This document shows positions 17,031-24,772 of a stretch of DNA of 64,000 bases, piece by piece. How positions within the stretch are numbered: the first letter of the stretch is position 1; each line of letters begins with the position of its first letter. Made by a program: the position numbers and the translations under genes. The notes under the pieces are model-generated. The model was given only the letters and a program-made list of their open reading frames with translations, was not told the DNA's origin and made no database searches. Origin of the DNA: an uncultured Methanolobus sp. (GTDB lineage: Archaea; Halobacteriota; Methanosarcinia; Methanosarcinales; Methanosarcinaceae); NCBI RefSeq assembly GCF_963665675.1, contig NZ_OY762426.1:2666001-2730000 (forward strand), in the 5' to 3' direction.

Positions 17031-19259
17031 TTGAAGACCAGACTGGAAGTTATATGTTGGTGGAGGTGTTTCATAATTAAAAAAAAATTGCTTAACAGGG
17101 AAATAATCACATCCATACGCCCCGCTCCGTCTTCGAACTCAATCCTCTGGAAGCTATTATTTCCTTTAGTACTTACCGCAGTGATCCTGATTAGCTTTTA
17201 CTCCGGTATATTCTGGTGGCAGCAGGAGCAGCAAGTGGAAGATCATGCCTACAGGACAATATCTTTTGTCTTGGAAGAATACAATCATTCACTTGAGGAG
17301 CAGTCCTCCACATTAGCTGCAGAATTAAACTGGATAGTTGCAAACGGACAATTTGAAGAAGCACTTATGGAGCGTGATGTGGACCAGTTACAGAATAAAT
17401 CTGGTCATTTGTACGAAAGACTTGCTTCGGTGCACAGTATAACTCACTTTTACTTTCAGGGACCAGATAGCGTGAACATCCTGCGTGTCCATAATCCTGA
17501 TAAAAGTGGCGATCTTATCAATCGTTTTACTACACTTGAAACTGAAAGAACAGGGAACATCTCCAGTGGTATTGAGCTGGGACCACTTGGTACTTTTACG
17601 CTACGTGTGGTTAAGCCGGTATACTACAATGGAACACTGATCGGCTACATAGAACTGGGTAAAGAGATTGAAGATATCCTGTCCTCAGTTACCCGTAAAT
17701 CCGATTCAGAGATGGGTGTTTTTATCTATAAAGACAAATTGAACCGTTCCAGCTGGGAAAATGGTATGAAAATGCTCGGACGGGATGGAAACTGGAGTCA
17801 TTATTCCACACAGGTTCTGATTTACAGTAGCATGGCTTTTCCTCCTGAAATTGATCAGATTATCAAATCTGAAAAAATGACAACCGGTCATATTGAACGG
17901 AAAACAATGAAGGAAGTCGAAAGTGACAACAAAACATGGTATATGACCTTTCTTCCGTTAACAGATGTTTCGGGCACCGAAGTAGGATATATGGTTGTAA
18001 TGAAGGATGTTACGGAAGAAAAAAGAATATTTACTACCAATCTAAAAGTGATTATTTCCGGATCGGCTCTGATCTTTACGTTACTATTTTTCTTCTATTT
18101 CATGATACTGAATAAGACCGATAAAAGTATACTGGCAAATCAACAGGAACTCATAAACAGTGAGGAAAAGTTCAGGAATATTTTTGAAGGTGCTGTTGAA
18201 GGCATAAAGGTCGTGGATGTTGAATCTGATAAATTCAGGTATGTCAATCTTGCTCTATGTGACATGCTTGGCTACAGGGAAGAAGAACTCATGCAAATGA
18301 AGGCAATCGACATCCATCCGGATAATGATCTGGAAAAAGCTCTGGTTGAATCGGAAAGTCAAAGCAGCAATAAGAAAACTTTGCAATCGGATATTCCGTG
18401 TCTGCGAAAAGATGGGACAATAATCTATGCGGACATAAGTATTTTCCATGCCTTGATAGACGGAAGGGAATGCACAGTTGGTTTTTACACAGATGTCACT
18501 GAACTTAAGAATATAGAAAAAGAAATACAGGAGGCAAACCTTGCAAAGATTGCAGCAGAAGAGTCAAGTCGCATCAAAAGTGAGTTCCTGGCAAATATGA
18601 GCCATGAATTACGAACTCCCTTAAATTCTATAATTGGTTTTTCCGATATGCTTCTAACTGAAGCATTTGGCAGTCTCAATAAGAAACAATTTAACTATGT
18701 CAATAATATTTCTGCCAGTGGTAAACATCTGCTTGAACTTATCAATTCCGTCCTTGATCTTTCCAAAGTAGAGGCAGGAAAGATGGAATTAAATTATGAG
18801 GAAGTTGAAATAATTCCTGTTTTCAAAGAAGTAAAAGACGTGTTGGGTCCGATGGCTGCTAAGAAAAATATTGCGCTGAAATGTAATATGAGTGAACAAT
18901 TCCCAATATCAATTTATGCTGACAGAATAAAATTCAAGCAGATACTCTACAATCTTATAAATAATGCAATCAAATTTACAGATCCCGGGGGATGCGTCAG
19001 CTTTGATGTAAGCATAAAAGACAATATGCTATATGTTTCGGTGACTGATACCGGGATCGGGATCTCCGAATCTGACCGTAAAAAACTGTTCAGCCCGTTT
19101 GGCCAGCTTGACTCTTCAACTGCAAAAGTCCATCAGGGTACAGGACTTGGCCTGTATATTGTCAAAATATTTGTCGAACTTCACGGAGGAGAAGTGTGGA
19201 TAACAAGTACACCGGGGGAAGGAAGCACTTTTAGTTTCTGCATCCCGTTACGAAAATAA
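17031..19259 (+). CDS. Membrane sensor histidine kinase (Cache-like, PAS, HisKA)
   Basis: Up to 742 residues. A first membrane segment (LLFPLVLTAVILISFYSGIF, near 43-62) and a second (VIISGSALIFTLLFFFYFMI, near 340) bracket a 270-residue outer domain of double-Cache type. Then come a PAS domain (about 382-500), HisKA with the phosphate-accepting His in MSHELRTPLNSI (near 525), and an ATPase domain with NLINNAIKF, DTGIGI and GTGLGLYI. The start is unclear: TTG 17031 opens the frame, while the strong ribosome site GGAGGTG (17062-17068) points to an unusual ATA/ATT at 17073-17078. No response regulator gene is adjacent. Confidence 0.88.
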   Translation: MKTRLEVICWWRCFIIKKKLLNREIITSIRPAPSSNSILWKLLFPLVLTAVILISFYSGIFWWQQEQQVEDHAYRTISFVLEEYNHSLEEQSSTLAAELNWIVANGQFEEALMERDVDQLQNKSGHLYERLASVHSITHFYFQGPDSVNILRVHNPDKSGDLINRFTTLETERTGNISSGIELGPLGTFTLRVVKPVYYNGTLIGYIELGKEIEDILSSVTRKSDSEMGVFIYKDKLNRSSWENGMKMLGRDGNWSHYSTQVLIYSSMAFPPEIDQIIKSEKMTTGHIERKTMKEVESDNKTWYMTFLPLTDVSGTEVGYMVVMKDVTEEKRIFTTNLKVIISGSALIFTLLFFFYFMILNKTDKSILANQQELINSEEKFRNIFEGAVEGIKVVDVESDKFRYVNLALCDMLGYREEELMQMKAIDIHPDNDLEKALVESESQSSNKKTLQSDIPCLRKDGTIIYADISIFHALIDGRECTVGFYTDVTELKNIEKEIQEANLAKIAAEESSRIKSEFLANMSHELRTPLNSIIGFSDMLLTEAFGSLNKKQFNYVNNISASGKHLLELINSVLDLSKVEAGKMELNYEEVEIIPVFKEVKDVLGPMAAKKNIALKCNMSEQFPISIYADRIKFKQILYNLINNAIKFTDPGGCVSFDVSIKDNMLYVSVTDTGIGISESDRKKLFSPFGQLDSSTAKVHQGTGLGLYIVKIFVELHGGEVWITSTPGEGSTFSFCIPLRK

Positions 19260-19279
19260 CTTTTATTAACCCGGAACAA

Positions 19280-19993
19280 TTAAACCTGTATAATTCCTGC
19301 TATTTTAAGGAAGTTACCAAATAGCTTTCTCCCTGTGTTGCGATATTCGTCTGCAAGTAAATCGAAGTCTCTGGTCAGCATTTCCCTGTCCATTTCCCTG
19401 AGTTCGGGGTCGCTGTCCAGCCATACCCTGAACATTTCAGGTGTAAGTTCAAAGTGTCCCTGTATCCCATACGCATTTTTACCTGTTTTTACTATCTGGT
19501 GTCTGCAGTATTTCCCTGTTGCAAGAAGTTCCATTTCATTTGTAATATCCACGGTTTCACCATGCAAATGGAATATTTTAACAGGATTTTCAAGACCAGT
19601 GAAAAGATGGTCATTGGTATGTTCTTCTTTTATATTGACCGAATAGTAATCGCCGTCACCGCCTCTGAACCCGATCTCTTTTACCTCATTGGGATGAACA
19701 GAACCTCCGCATGCTTTGACAAGTGACTGCATCCCCAGACAGATACCCAGATAGGGTATGCCTGCATCAATTGTTTTTCTTATCATCTCAAGTTCATTCA
19801 ACATCTTTTCTGTTGTGTCGTTGGCACTGTCAGGTCCCCCGAGGACAATGACTGCAGAATAATTCTCCGGTTCCGGGAATTCTTCTCCTGCATTCAGGTC
19901 AACAATTTCGTAATTAATGTTGTTTTTAAGAAGTAGTCCCTTTAGTATCCCGGGTCCTTCCCGTGTGATGTTCTTTACTATAAGCAGGCCCAT
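19280..19993 (-). CDS. Class I glutamine amidotransferase (GMP synthase-like)
   Basis: A 237-residue protein with the class I glutamine amidotransferase triad: the nucleophile C85 in GICLGMQ, and H180 with E182 in GHFELT. The oxyanion-type turn VLGGPDS is near 50-56. The family includes GMP synthase subunits and stand-alone peptidase-like or gamma-glutamyl hydrolases; the long C-terminal part (AYGIQGHFELTPEM and the helix after it) fits the stand-alone GMP synthase-like group rather than GuaA. It converges on the kinase gene, with 20 bases between stops. Substrate unknown. Confidence 0.85.
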   Translation of the reverse strand: MGLLIVKNITREGPGILKGLLLKNNINYEIVDLNAGEEFPEPENYSAVIVLGGPDSANDTTEKMLNELEMIRKTIDAGIPYLGICLGMQSLVKACGGSVHPNEVKEIGFRGGDGDYYSVNIKEEHTNDHLFTGLENPVKIFHLHGETVDITNEMELLATGKYCRHQIVKTGKNAYGIQGHFELTPEMFRVWLDSDPELREMDREMLTRDFDLLADEYRNTGRKLFGNFLKIAGIIQV

Positions 19994-20096
19994 GGGTCTG
20001 TATATATCATCTATGGGATAAATTAATTATGAGGAACGAACGCGTGTTCCCTGAAAAGATGATCATGATTTAAAAGTGATAAAAGATGTTTCGCCT

Positions 20097-20176
20097 AAAG
20101 GAAGGATTCCGGAACTATTTTTGAGGGACGCGAACCCTTTACGTTTTTGGAAATTTCAGAAATCCTTCCTTCCCGG
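20097..20176. other. Imperfect inverted repeat between divergent-free gap genes
   Basis: AGGAAGGATT at 20099-20108 is matched by AATCCTTCCT at 20161-20170, a perfect 10-bp pair that extends imperfectly on both sides, with about 50 bases between. An inner GGGACGCGAACCC could form a second small stem. The gap 19994-20300 holds no gene. It may be a structured RNA or a worn mobile element; no support beyond the symmetry. Confidence 0.3.
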
Positions 20177-20300
20177 GTATTTTTTGACAAATTGGGGTCC
20201 ATCAACCACGCTTGTCACACTACCAACCAATTATCCAACCAGTAAATCATACTGCACGGTAATTCCCTAATAACTTCATTCTCTTTGTGTCTCCTGAAGT

Positions 20301-20846
20301 TCATATACGTTCATCACCCATTTCTTCCAGTGCAGCTGAGTAAAAATGATATGCATGTTCATTGAAGCAAATCAGTCTCACATCTTCCAGTAAGCTACCT
20401 GTCCTGAGATGTTCCAGTATAGTGCTTACAGCAATCTCTGATGCTCTATCTACCGGAAAGGCGTAGGCTCCGATACTGATACCAGGAAATGCGATGCTTC
20501 TGGCATCATACTCTTCTGCCAGGATGAGCGAGTTCATGTATGCATTTTCCAGAAGTTGTTCTTCCATGGAGTCTCCACCTTCCCACACAGGACCAACGGT
20601 ATGTATTACCCACTTTGCAGGAAGAAGATATCCTTTAGTAATTCTGGCTTCACCTGTGGGACATCCTCCAAGAGTGCGGCATTCTTCAAGAAGCTCTGGA
20701 CCTGCAGCATGATGGATAGCGCCATCAACGCCTCCTCCTCCAAGAAGCGAGTTATTGGCCGCATTAACTATGGCATCAACTTTCTGTTCAACAATGTCGC
20801 CCATGATTACATTAATGATTTCGGTGATATCCATAATATTCCTCAT
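20301..20846 (-). CDS. Macrodomain ADP-ribose hydrolase (MacroD/YmdB-like)
   Basis: A 181-residue stand-alone macrodomain. The motifs are [19 protein letters not shown] (with the ligand-contacting NAAN), [15 protein letters not shown] and the phosphate-loop [20 protein letters not shown]. The pattern matches the MacroD/YmdB group, which removes ADP-ribose from proteins or deacetylates O-acetyl-ADP-ribose. The size is normal for a complete domain. It is a single gene upstream of a MITE-like element and shows no partner ADP-ribosyltransferase nearby. Confidence 0.92.
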   Translation of the reverse strand: MRNIMDITEIINVIMGDIVEQKVDAIVNAANNSLLGGGGVDGAIHHAAGPELLEECRTLGGCPTGEARITKGYLLPAKWVIHTVGPVWEGGDSMEEQLLENAYMNSLILAEEYDARSIAFPGISIGAYAFPVDRASEIAVSTILEHLRTGSLLEDVRLICFNEHAYHFYSAALEEMGDERI

Positions 20847-20929
20847 ATCTCTTGGTTTGTTATTGAACTTATATCTAAACTATGAGTGCTATTTCTTTGG
20901 ATTTAGTTATGGGAATATGAAGAGTTATG

Positions 20930-21113
20930 GAGACTGTCGGAAAAGTCCCCGCACAAGACAATTTCTGACATGTGAGCAGAGTTAAATAGTCTGGAACTAT
21001 AATAAAATCAGCATCAATAGTCGTCTTAAAGAAAATTAGAATTAATGTGTACTTAACAATTGTTGCTATAATTAATCCTGATATTCATACAAACCGACTT
21101 TTCCGACAGTCTC
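20930..21113. mobile_element. MITE-like element with 18-bp terminal inverted repeats
   Basis: GAGACTGTCGGAAAAGTC at 20930-20947 is the perfect reverse complement of 21096-21113. The 148 bases between have no coding potential. Short, non-coding and with perfect long terminal repeats, it fits a miniature inverted-repeat element mobilised by a transposase elsewhere in the genome. No clear target duplication could be made out, though both sides carry TTA-rich sequence. The right end lies about 75 bases before the HicBA genes. Confidence 0.7.
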
Positions 21114-21188
21114 TATTAAGTATTTGATCTCATCTTTCTATTGCAGAGTCCATATATAGTACAAATGTAAATATTACAGTGATTGAAA

Positions 21189-21413
21189 ATGATGACCAGA
21201 TTCACCGCATACATTGAGAAAGACGTAGAAACAGATTGTTACGTTGCAATTGTTCCGGGCATCCCAGGAGCTCATACACAGGCGGATACGCTGGATGAGT
21301 TACAGGCAAGGTTAAAAGAAGTGATTGAACTCTGTCTTGAAGAAATGGACCCAGAGGACAAGGGATACATCCCTGAGTTTGTTGGTCTTCAGCAAATAGA
21401 GGTCACCGTATGA
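21189..21413 (+). CDS. hicB: HicB-family antitoxin
   Basis: A 74-residue protein with the HicB partial RNase H-like fold: FTAYIEKDVETDCYVAIVPGIPG, then HTQADTLDELQARLKEVIELC. It lacks the DNA-binding helix that longer HicB proteins have at the C-terminus. The start is ATG 21189, after GTGAT at 21179-21183; a TTG at 21183 is also in frame. A TATA-like CCATATATAG lies near 21150. The last four bases overlap the toxin start. HicB is expected to bind and block the neighbouring HicA. Confidence 0.87.
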   Translation: MMTRFTAYIEKDVETDCYVAIVPGIPGAHTQADTLDELQARLKEVIELCLEEMDPEDKGYIPEFVGLQQIEVTV

Positions 21414-21643
21414 GCAGGCTACCGCTGGTAGATGCCAAAAAAATGGAAAAGATATTGTTTCGACTCGGATTTGAGAAAACAAGGCAAAAAGGTAGCCATG
21501 CATTTTACAAACATATTGATGACAGGACAACTACTATCCCTTTCCATTCAAGTAAAAAACTTGCCAGACCCCTAATCCGGGTTATCCTTAATGAAATAAA
21601 TATTTCGATTGAAGAATATAACGAGTTGGTCGGAGATATTTGA
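21410..21643 (+). CDS. hicA: HicA-family mRNA interferase toxin
   Basis: A 77-residue protein with the dsRNA-binding-like HicA fold: KKMEKILFRLGFEKTRQKGSH, the catalytic His in GSHAFYKH, and TIPFHSSKKLARPLIRVIL. The length is normal and no motif is missing, so the toxin should be intact. It overlaps hicB by four bases (ATGA), the usual translational coupling for this type II toxin-antitoxin pair, here with the antitoxin gene first. Confidence 0.9.
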   Translation: MSRLPLVDAKKMEKILFRLGFEKTRQKGSHAFYKHIDDRTTTIPFHSSKKLARPLIRVILNEINISIEEYNELVGDI

Positions 21644-21799
21644 TCTATTATCTATTTCTTTCAGGGATTGTTATGGTTAGACAGAGGTATGGGTCTGTCA
21701 GCTACACTTTTTATAAAGATATTTTTGTGAGTAATTGGCAAGGTAGTTGTAGAATACAATTAGTGACACAAATTCTTCTTCTTAGTTTTATTCCATCTT

Positions 21800-21832
21800 T
21801 TACGGAATACTCTGCCTGCGGTGGATGATTAT
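21800..21832 (-). repeat. Worn short unit of the dispersed repeat, left of the broken ATPase
   Basis: Read on the minus strand this is TATAATCATCCACCGCAGGC followed by AGAGTATTCC, recognisably the ATCATCCGCCGAAGGCGGCACATTCC block of the long copies with several changes. The GC hairpin is weakened. It lies exactly where the truncated ATPase frame begins. Confidence 0.45.
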
Positions 21833-22612
21833 ACCAATAACAAAATTATAATCCGTGCTTCTATTCCCTCAACCATGAAAGACCGGGAATATGGAAAAAA
21901 GGCAGACGTCAAGAAGATGTTCGAAGGATACATACGATGGGGAGTTTTTTCGGAGATAGCACTGGAAGATGAAACATTGCGTCAGAGCATACTCAAGAAC
22001 TATTACGAGATGTTTATTTACAGGGATCTGGTGGAGAGATTCTCTATAAGGAATACCAGTCTTTTGAAAGGCCTTGCTTCCTATCTGCTTACCAATATCA
22101 GTAATCTTTTCAGTGTCAATTCATACTATAAAACGGTGAAGGAGAATACACAGGCTAGCAAGGAAACACTTGCTGAGTATGTTTCACATCTGGAGGATAT
22201 CGGACTTATCTGGCAGGTTCCTTTCTTCAGCCATTCCCTTAAGAGTCAGCAGGTAAATCCACGTAAAATTTACTGTATAGACCAGGGACTTCGTGGAGCT
22301 GTTGCATTCCAGTTCTCAAAGGATACCGGAAGGTTGGCCGAGAACATAACTTTCATTGAGCTTAAGAGAAGGAACTACGATGTCTATTACTGGAAAGGGA
22401 AAAAGGAAGTTGATTTTATTGCCAGAAGCGAGGATGGAAAACTTCAGGCAATAAATGTCTCATATACTAATGACATTAGCCCTGGGGAAACTGAAGATCT
22501 TCATGAATTTAGCAAAATAAACGATGCTGAACTTATTCTTCTGACTGAAGATATTGAAAAAGAGGAAGACGGTATCAGGTTCATTCCATTGTGGAAGTGG
22601 CTGCTCAGGTGA
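21821..22612 (+). pseudogene. DUF4143 ATPase lacking its N-terminal AAA domain
   Basis: The 263-residue frame corresponds only to the middle and C-terminal parts of the ATPase family seen complete at 36048-37307. It has ETLRQSILKNYYEMFIYRDL, the linker helices and the nuclease-like DUF4143 end with IELKRRNYDVYYWKGKKEVD and FIPLWKWLLR. Walker A and B are gone. The frame opens inside a worn repeat unit and its first codons look like chance sequence, so the gene was cut by a rearrangement. Another worn unit lies 65 bases after its stop. It is probably not functional, though the nuclease-like fold could persist. Confidence 0.75.
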
Positions 22613-22667
22613 GAGATATGATTATAATCCGGTAGTTGAATATATTTTATTTCTGCTTTTTTCTTTT

Positions 22668-22705
22668 CAGAACTTATGGAATGCGCCGCCTGCATCGTGA
22701 TTTTA
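22668..22705 (-). repeat. Worn short unit of the dispersed repeat, right of the broken ATPase
   Basis: On the minus strand this reads AAAATCACGATGCAGGCGGC then GCATTCCATAAG, matching the AAGTAATCATCCGCCGAAGGCGGCACATTCCATG block of the long copies. The GC stem is partly lost. Together with the unit at 21800-21832 it brackets the truncated ATPase. Confidence 0.45.
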
Positions 22706-22778
22706 TTATTTTGAAGAGTTTGCTTATCTAAAAGAGAAAGATATTAATACAATATTAATTAGATGTTAATGCGATACT

Positions 22779-23018
22779 ATGGTTAAAGCAATAATCAACA
22801 TTGATGATAAAACTAACCGGGTGCTGAATATAGTGAAGGCAAAGTATGGCCTGAAGGATAAAAGCTCAGCTATTGAGCTTGTGACAAAACAGTATGAAGA
22901 AGAACTACTTGAACCTGAGCTCAGACCTGAATATATAGAAAAGGCTAAAAAGATCATGACCCAGGATGCTGTGGACGTAGGTACAGTAGACAACCTGAGA
23001 GAAAGATTAGGTATCTGA
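22779..23018 (+). CDS. RelB-like (DUF2683) antitoxin
   Basis: A 79-residue protein: an N-terminal strand and helix (VKAIINIDDKTNRVLNIVKA, then YGLKDKSSAIELVTKQYEEE), typical of a ribbon-helix-helix fold, and an acidic tail ending DAVDVGTVDNLRERLGI that would wrap the toxin. The match is to the archaeal DUF2683 proteins that stand next to RelE toxins. The stop is one base before the toxin ATG. It should repress its own promoter and neutralise the RelE-like toxin (inference from family). Confidence 0.8.
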   Translation: MVKAIINIDDKTNRVLNIVKAKYGLKDKSSAIELVTKQYEEELLEPELRPEYIEKAKKIMTQDAVDVGTVDNLRERLGI

Positions 23019-23019
23019 A

Positions 23020-23283
23020 ATGTATTATTTGAAGATCAAACCTGATCTTGAGAAAACACTTAAGAAACTGGCTAAGAAGAATAAAAAACAATTAGAGATA
23101 ATTCTCAGCAAAGCTGAAGAAATTGTTGAAAATCCTCATAGATACAAAAATCTAAGAGCACCATTGAATATGTGGAAGAGAGTTCATATAGATAAACACT
23201 TTGTGCTTGCTTTTTCTGTTGACGATGAAAACAATACAGTCACACTTGAAGACTATGCCCATCACGATGAAATCTACAAATAA
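23020..23283 (+). CDS. RelE/ParE-superfamily toxin
   Basis: An 87-residue protein with the RelE/ParE fold: DLEKTLKKLAKKNKKQLEIIL, EIVENPHRYKNLRAPLNMWKR, then VHIDKHFVLAFSVDDENNTV and a C-terminal LEDYAHHDEIYK. The Tyr, His and Lys residues at the end are those of the ribosome-dependent RelE group. The gene is intact and directly follows its antitoxin. Its last 17 bases overlap the start of a third small gene. Confidence 0.88.
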   Translation: MYYLKIKPDLEKTLKKLAKKNKKQLEIILSKAEEIVENPHRYKNLRAPLNMWKRVHIDKHFVLAFSVDDENNTVTLEDYAHHDEIYK

Positions 23284-23542
23284 TATTGACAGGGAATCCA
23301 TACTCAAGCAGATTTTATGGGATAGTGCTGAACATTACCTTGTTGAGGAGTACTCCAGAGGCAGGATAAGTAAAGGAAAACTTGCAGAGATGCTTGATAT
23401 GAATATATATGAAGTAAACGACCTGCTTGACAGATATCATATCAAAGGCAATCTCGATTTTGAAACTTTTCTGGAAGGCATTAAGACTGCTGAATCCCTC
23501 TCCAGATATGATAGTAAGAAGACCGGAAATAACAACGAATGA
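23267..23542 (+). CDS. UPF0175-like small helix-turn-helix protein
   Basis: About 91 residues from the ATG at 23267; the same frame is open further upstream but there it only shadows the toxin gene. The core HYLVEEYSRGRISKGKLAEMLDMNIYEVNDLLDRYHI has the pattern of UPF0175 proteins, small helix-turn-helix antitoxin-like proteins often paired with PIN toxins. No PIN gene is present here. The 17-base overlap with the relE-like gene suggests a three-gene unit. It may be an extra regulator or a left-over antitoxin. Confidence 0.7.
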   Translation: MKSTNNIDRESILKQILWDSAEHYLVEEYSRGRISKGKLAEMLDMNIYEVNDLLDRYHIKGNLDFETFLEGIKTAESLSRYDSKKTGNNNE

Positions 23543-23707
23543 TGGTTCTTTCCGAAAAAACATTCGATCAATAGAATATGGTTGTTCCACTGTTCTTTTT
23601 TATTATTAGTTTAATTATTATATATCTAATATGATTTTTATTTAATTTATTTCACAAAACTTAAATATGTATAATAGACTTTATGTACCCAGTGGCATAT
23701 AAATATG

Positions 23708-23724
23708 CAGGCACTCACTGCCTG
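23708..23724 (+). promoter_or_regulatory. Hairpin in the leader of the epimerase gene
   Basis: CAGGCA and TGCCTG form a perfect 6-bp stem with a 5-base loop, 27 bases before the epimerase ATG. TATA-like TTAAATATGTATAATA lies near 23661-23676, so the hairpin would be in the transcribed leader. Its role is unknown. Confidence 0.35.
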
Positions 23725-23750
23725 ACAAAAATGCTCAGGTGTTTGGGAAA

Positions 23751-24650
23751 ATGGTGGCATATAATACTTTATCTAATCTTAATGTCCTGATTACTGGCGG
23801 TGCCGGTTTCATCGGCAGTCATGTGGTTGACAGACTCATGGAAATGGGAAACAACGTTAGAGTTTTTGATAATATGAGTTCTGGAAGAATGGAATTCATA
23901 GAACATCACATGAATGATCCGAAATTAAAACTTATCAAAGGCGACCTCATGGATACAGAGACAATAGAGGATGCCTGTAAAGATATCGACCTCGTTTTCC
24001 ACATAGCTGCAAATCCAGATGTCCGCCTGGGTGCTACAGATACAAAGGTCCACTTCGACCAGAACATTACAGCCACATACAACCTGCTTGAAGCTATGCG
24101 CAAGAACGATGTAAAGAAACTCGCCTTCACCTCCACATCAACCGTCTACGGTGAAGCAACAATAATTCCGACACCTGAAGATTATGGACCTTTTGTACCA
24201 GTCTCATTATATGGAGCCTCAAAACTTGCCTGCGAGGCTCTTATTACATCATATTCACACACTTTTAATATGCAGTCCTGGATATTCCGTTTCGCAAATA
24301 TTATCGGCGACAGAGGAACCCATGGAATTATCGTGGATTTCATCGAAAAACTAAGAAACAATCCTCATGAACTTGAAATTCTTGGTGATGGTCGTCAGTC
24401 CAAATCATATCTGCATGTAAGGGAATGTGTTGATGTTATGATGTTCTCTATTACTAATAGTGATGGCGATGTCAATATCTTTAACATTGGCTCAGAGGAT
24501 GCAACCAATCCTACACACATAGGTGAAATCATTGTAGAGGAAATGGAACTATCTGACGTAAAGTTCAACTATACTGGAGGTTCTAGAGGTTGGAAGGGCG
24601 ATGTCCCAAAGATGATGCTCAGCATTGAGAAGCTGAAGGAACTGGGCTAG
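23751..24650 (+). CDS. NAD-dependent sugar epimerase/dehydratase (ends at an unexpected TAG)
   Basis: A 299-residue short-chain dehydrogenase of the extended type, close to UDP-sugar 4-epimerases. Features are the NAD-binding GGAGFIGSH, the catalytic STVYGE with YGASK (Tyr and Lys), and RFANIIGDRGTHG. Start is ATG 23751 after AGGTG; a GTG at 23739 is in frame. The frame stops at TAG 24648-24650 right after KLKELG, where relatives continue with Trp-Lys. The same frame goes on with KNEWESERSVRETVKRHYLL to a TAA at 24753, which looks like the missing C-terminal helix. So the gene is either slightly truncated or read through. Confidence 0.85.
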   Translation: MVAYNTLSNLNVLITGGAGFIGSHVVDRLMEMGNNVRVFDNMSSGRMEFIEHHMNDPKLKLIKGDLMDTETIEDACKDIDLVFHIAANPDVRLGATDTKVHFDQNITATYNLLEAMRKNDVKKLAFTSTSTVYGEATIIPTPEDYGPFVPVSLYGASKLACEALITSYSHTFNMQSWIFRFANIIGDRGTHGIIVDFIEKLRNNPHELEILGDGRQSKSYLHVRECVDVMMFSITNSDGDVNIFNIGSEDATNPTHIGEIIVEEMELSDVKFNYTGGSRGWKGDVPKMMLSIEKLKELG

Positions 24651-24772
24651 AAAAATGAGTGGGAATCGGAGAGAAGTGTTAGAGAGACTGTAAAAAGGCA
24701 TTACTTGTTAGATAAAAAAAAGAATAATTCTTGCTCATTTAGATTTTTATTTTAATGACTAGTGAATAAAAT

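Noticed and set aside
21640..21828. A 62-codon frame between hicA and the broken ATPase
   Set aside because: No family pattern, no ribosome site, and it runs into a worn repeat unit.
24680..24700. AGAGACTGTAAAAAGG near the epimerase end as a second MITE end
   Set aside because: Only GAGACTGT matches the 18-base end well and no partner inverted copy is nearby; the bases are explained by the read-through frame RETVKR.
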